DNA of 64,000 bases from Geosiphon pyriformis (Eukaryota; Glomeromycota; Glomeromycetes; Archaeosporales; Geosiphonaceae): assembly GCA_016748015.1 (NCBI GenBank), contig JAAOMT010000129.1:434001-498000 (forward strand). The letters run 5' to 3'. Of the stretch, positions 60,890-64,000 are shown piece after piece. How positions within the stretch are numbered: position 1 is the stretch's first letter; the number at the start of each line of letters is the position of its first letter. A model generated the notes under the pieces. That model was not told where the DNA came from, made no database searches, and saw only the letters and a program-made list of their open reading frames with translations. The translations under genes and the position numbers were made by a program.

Positions 60890-61085
60890 TTTTAAGTTAA
60901 TTTGTTTTTGATAGTCAGTTGAATTTACTTCCAGTTTCTTTTGGTTCAGCTTAGTTAGTGTCTTGACTGACTTGGGTGGTTGGTTACATGTAGAAAACGC
61001 GTGATTCATGTCTAATTTAAGACTCTTGATGGTCGTATTGTATTAGATAGTGATTAGACTACACTTTGTTAAAACATAATAAAAA
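60890..61085 (+). repeat. LINE 3' tail fragment, plus strand
   Basis: The segment from cttgactgacttgggtgg through gtagaaaacgcgtgattcat to gattagactacac is the reverse complement of the LINE C tail at 37,921-38,030. It ends in an A-rich tail (aaaacataataaaaaaaa). It marks the 3' end of another LINE insertion whose body is gone or unrecognisable. Confidence 0.8.
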
Positions 61086-61642
61086 AAATAAAAAGCAGCT
61101 TAAAAACCAACTTAATAAAAGCTATTATCTACAATAGTTTTTTCTTTTTAAATTTACATTTTAAATACCATACATAAACAATTTTATTTTTATTAATTGT
61201 TTTATGGAATTCTCATTATTTAATACCATTTTTAATTAAGATGAATAATTACAATCAACCGTAATATTATTTTAATTCGAACCAAATTTTATAAAATATT
61301 TTTTAATATTGAAACAAGTCACACATTGTAAAAATTTTATTAAACTACCCATTAAAAAGTTTTATTGAGCAATAAATAAATATCTATACAATTATATTTA
61401 GAGCATTTCGTATGGTAAAGAAAATGCCTAACACAAAAAACGCTCGTGATAAAAAGCGATTTGTTAGTATGACGCCACCAGCTATTCTTAAAATAGCATG
61501 TGAAAATTGATCATATAAAAAGGGAAGTGACTTTCAAAAGTGGAAAGTTTATATTATTTCACAGTCCAAGATTTTCACAAGTTCACATTTAACCATTCCC
61601 TTTTGAATTGCTGATCTGTTTGTTCGTGACGCTCTGGTCAGA
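61086..61642. other. Promoter-side intergenic region before the ZNF706-like gene
   Basis: AT-rich up to about 61,380, then higher GC. The 61,380-61,642 part must hold the promoter and 5' untranslated region of the small zinc-binding gene. I found no other gene. Confidence 0.5.
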
Positions 61643-62254
61643 ATGGGCAATGTATGTGAGTCAAGTAAATAATTATAATCCAAACTTCCCAATATAATTT
61701 TTACTCTGAGATGTATACGCATGAAGATTATTCAAACATATTTCTGGGGTTAAACATAGGGGCAAAAAGCACAACATAAACGAGAACGGGCAGCCAAAGG
61801 TGGCTCTAAAGCCGGTTCTACTAGTCAGAAGAAAGTGGTAAGCTGTTTGAAATATTGTTTACGTTTTTAGGGTTTAATCAATGTTGGCTGTATAGACCGT
61901 CAAGCGAAATTATTTATTTTTTTAAGTTTTGAAAGCCTTTTTTGGAATGCTTAAAGTATTAATTTCTTAACTAATAATTGAATAATTTATTTAGAATGAG
62001 GCTGCAAAGACCATAATATGCCAAATTTGTCGTAATACCTTTTTGTGTACTGTCAGGACGAAAGCGTAAGATTCTGTTCACTTGGAGCTGTATAGATAGA
62101 TAATCAAATCTTCTACAAATCTCTCATACAAAATTTCCGCCTCGTTGCTAACTCAAAGCCTTTGTCTCTTAGTTTGAATGAACACGCAGAGAATAAGCAT
62201 AGCAAATCTTTGAATGATTGCTTTCCAGGGTTCGTGGAACTTCCCAAAGCTTAA
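61643..62254 (+). CDS. Small ZNF706/At2g23090-like zinc-binding protein
   Basis: Four exons (61,643-61,651; 61,760-61,837; 61,995-62,065; 62,173-62,254) join in frame to give 79 residues. The N terminus is MGNGQKAQHKRERAAKGG, the Lys/Arg-rich 4F5-like leader of this family. The middle has IICQICRNTFLCT and the end has HAENKHSKSLNDCFP, together a CX2C...HX4H zinc site. Exon 1 encodes only three residues. The family is widespread in eukaryotes. Animal ZNF706 is reported to influence translation and differentiation, but the molecular role here is unknown. The gene is 362 bp upstream of QNS1 on the same strand. Confidence 0.9.
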
Positions 62255-62616
62255 TAGTATGAGAGTTAGAGCATATTAAGAGCTGCATCACCTGATTTCT
62301 GAATCATTGGGTTACATAATATTTCGGAATCAAACCATTCGAGATCGGACATTGAATATCAGATGGTGATTTTGTCTAAAATCATGAATTTATTGCTTAG
62401 CAAATTACATTATAAAATTATTAATCATAAAGGGAAATAAAAGCATATTAGATTAATTTGATGGAGACATCAAAAATTATGGATTGAGATGTGGTGATCA
62501 TTTGCTTGTCATGTTTCTTAACGCTTAACAAGTAAATTTGATTGACAAATATTATGAAAGATACCATTACATTAGATTGATGGTTCTGATTTTTTTATCT
62601 GGTTGAAACTTGATTA
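62255..62616. promoter_or_regulatory. Intergenic region before QNS1
   Basis: 362 bp between the stop of the small zinc-binding gene and the QNS1 start. It holds the 3' end of one gene and the promoter of the other. No specific site was assigned. Confidence 0.5.
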
Positions 62617-64000
62617 ATGGGCCACCTGATAACTGTTGCGACTTGCTCTTTGAACCAATGGGCTTTGGATTTCGAGGGAAACTTATCGAGGATCCTCGAA
62701 AGCATTCGTATTGCGAAAGAACAAGGAGCTAAAATAAGAGTTGGTCCTGAGCTAGAGATAACGTATTTTGCCGATATTTGTTACATAGCAATTGTCGAAA
62801 TTGTATTTTGATTTGCTGCGCCATTTTATACTTCTTACAGTGGATATGGATGTTTCGATCACTTTCTTGAAGGTCATCTTTCAAAAAATAATTCCTGAAT
62901 TGCGTTTAAACAGATGAAGCAATTAAATAACTTTGGGGATTACAGGAGATACTTATTTACACTCTTGGGAGATGATTGCCAAAATTTTGGAATCGAATGA
63001 TACACGAGATATCTTGCTTGATATTGGAATGTAAGTCACATTTGCCATTCATGGAAATTTTTACATGAAAACTTTTTAAAGTTTTCTCCCTGGTAATTTC
63101 AACGAAAAGGCCAGTAGCTCATAAAAATGTTAAATACAATTGCCGCCTGATCATTCTCAACGGTAAGATACTTTTAATCCGGCCGAAAATATATTTGGCA
63201 AATGATGGAAATTATCGTGAGTTGAGATACTTTGTCCCGTGGTCGAAACCGAGGCATGTTGAACAATATTATCTTCCTCGCATAATCAAGAATCTGACCG
63301 GTCAGGTATGCTTCTTGTTGATTATCTATGTGAGATTCTGTTTGAAATTTGAAATTTTGATTTTTTGGAATTATCTTAATCCTTTGTTTAGTCTACAGTT
63401 CCCATCGGCAATGCAGTGATTGCAACCCTCGACACGTGTGTCGGAATTGAGTTATGTGAAGAGCTTTTCACTCCGAATAGGTATCATTCTTCACACGTTC
63501 AATTTTGTATCCTTAATTATTTTAATAAATTAATCAATTTTTGTCCTTTTTGATCTAGTCCTCATATTGAAATGTGTCTAGATGGGGTTGAAATAATTAC
63601 AAATAGTAGTGGTAGTCATCATGAATTAAGAAAGCTTTATCGAAGGGTGGATTTGATCAAAGAGGCTACACTAAAGGTCACGATAAATCATTGCCTTATT
63701 TGAAAAAAAGCCTAAACTGTATTTCATTGATATTAAATTTTATCAATCAAAGAATGGAGGAGTTTATCTCTACGCAAATCAGCAAGGTTGTGATGGGGAT
63801 AGACTTTACTATGATGGTTGTGCTTTGATCGCTGTAAATGGTCGAATTGTTGCCCAGGGCTCGCAATTTTCACTGAAGGATGTCGTGAGTACACAAATCA
63901 CGCAATTTTACTGTTTTGCAATTATTTATACTTTTCATGGTTTAGGAAGTCATAACTGCTACTATTGACATGGAAGATATACGTTCTCATCGTAGCATCA
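62617..64000 (+). CDS. QNS1: Glutamine-dependent NAD+ synthetase, N-terminal part (runs off window)
   Basis: Eight exons traced (62,617-62,762; 62,841-62,872; 62,946-63,030; 63,110-63,305; 63,392-63,480; 63,559-63,676; 63,753-63,884; 63,946 to beyond 64,000), all in frame with GT-AG introns. The enzyme makes NAD+ from deamido-NAD+, ATP and glutamine. Only the glutaminase (CN-hydrolase) domain is inside the window; the synthetase domain lies to the right. The catalytic triad falls at the family positions: Glu45 in VGPELEI, Lys114 in RPKIYLAND, Cys175 in [25 protein letters not shown] and [16 protein letters not shown] follow as in other eukaryotic members. Intron 1 splits a Thr codon. Confidence 0.95.

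Noticed and set aside
60997-61002. ACGCGT at 60,997 as a promoter site
   Set aside because: It lies in a LINE 3' tail; LINE C and D tails have related sequence there, so it reflects the transposon and not a host promoter.

Overview
The window looks like nuclear DNA of an arbuscular mycorrhizal fungus, most likely Rhizophagus or a close relative (Glomeromycotina). Three things suggest this: very AT-rich intergenic DNA, compact eukaryotic genes with many short GT-AG introns, and LINE and Gypsy families whose protein signatures I associate with Rhizophagus. That species link is from memory and was not searched. About 52 kb of the 64 kb is transposon-derived or featureless AT-rich DNA. Two islands of normal, higher-GC host genes sit inside it.

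Layout. 1-9,821: a nearly complete minus-strand Ty3/Gypsy element (element A). Its internal part encodes gag, protease, a zinc-finger-like segment, a dUTPase-like domain, reverse transcriptase, RNase H and integrase. Its left LTR is cut by the window edge. 9,822-13,890: a plus-strand Gypsy scrap and a pol-less, gag-containing derivative (element C). 14,200-18,560: two old LINE fragments joined tail to tail. 20,253-28,927: gene island 1, with IMP1 (+), a WDR26/GID7-like gene (-), COX20 (-) and CCT4 (+). 30,840-44,576: two full-length LINE copies (B and C) head to tail on the minus strand. 45,030-48,305: the 5' half of a plus-strand LINE (E), cut off by 48,306-56,395, an old Gypsy element (element B) that holds two further solo LTRs. 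58,470-61,085: a 5'-truncated minus-strand LINE (D) and a plus-strand LINE tail. 61,643-64,000: gene island 2, with a small ZNF706/At2g23090-like zinc-binding protein and the start of glutamine-dependent NAD+ synthetase (QNS1), which runs off the right edge.

How the genes relate. Imp1 is the inner-membrane peptidase that matures Cox2. Cox20 is the chaperone that presents Cox2 for that step. The two lie about 4 kb apart in the same island, separated by the GID7-like gene, which encodes a WD40 propeller. CCT4 is a subunit of the cytosolic chaperonin known to fold WD40 proteins. COX20 and CCT4 start divergently from a 203-bp spacer. The four complete intron models (IMP1, COX20, CCT4, ZNF706-like) and the partial QNS1 model keep frame across every junction I traced.

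The transposons decay in a distinctive way. Long coding regions keep one reading frame over kilobases but are dotted with stop codons that look like C:G to T:A changes. Older copies have drifted to nearly pure A/T. This suggests cytosine-directed mutation (methyl-cytosine deamination or a RIP-like process) more than random indels. The most unusual feature is the dUTPase-like domain inside the Gypsy pol frame.
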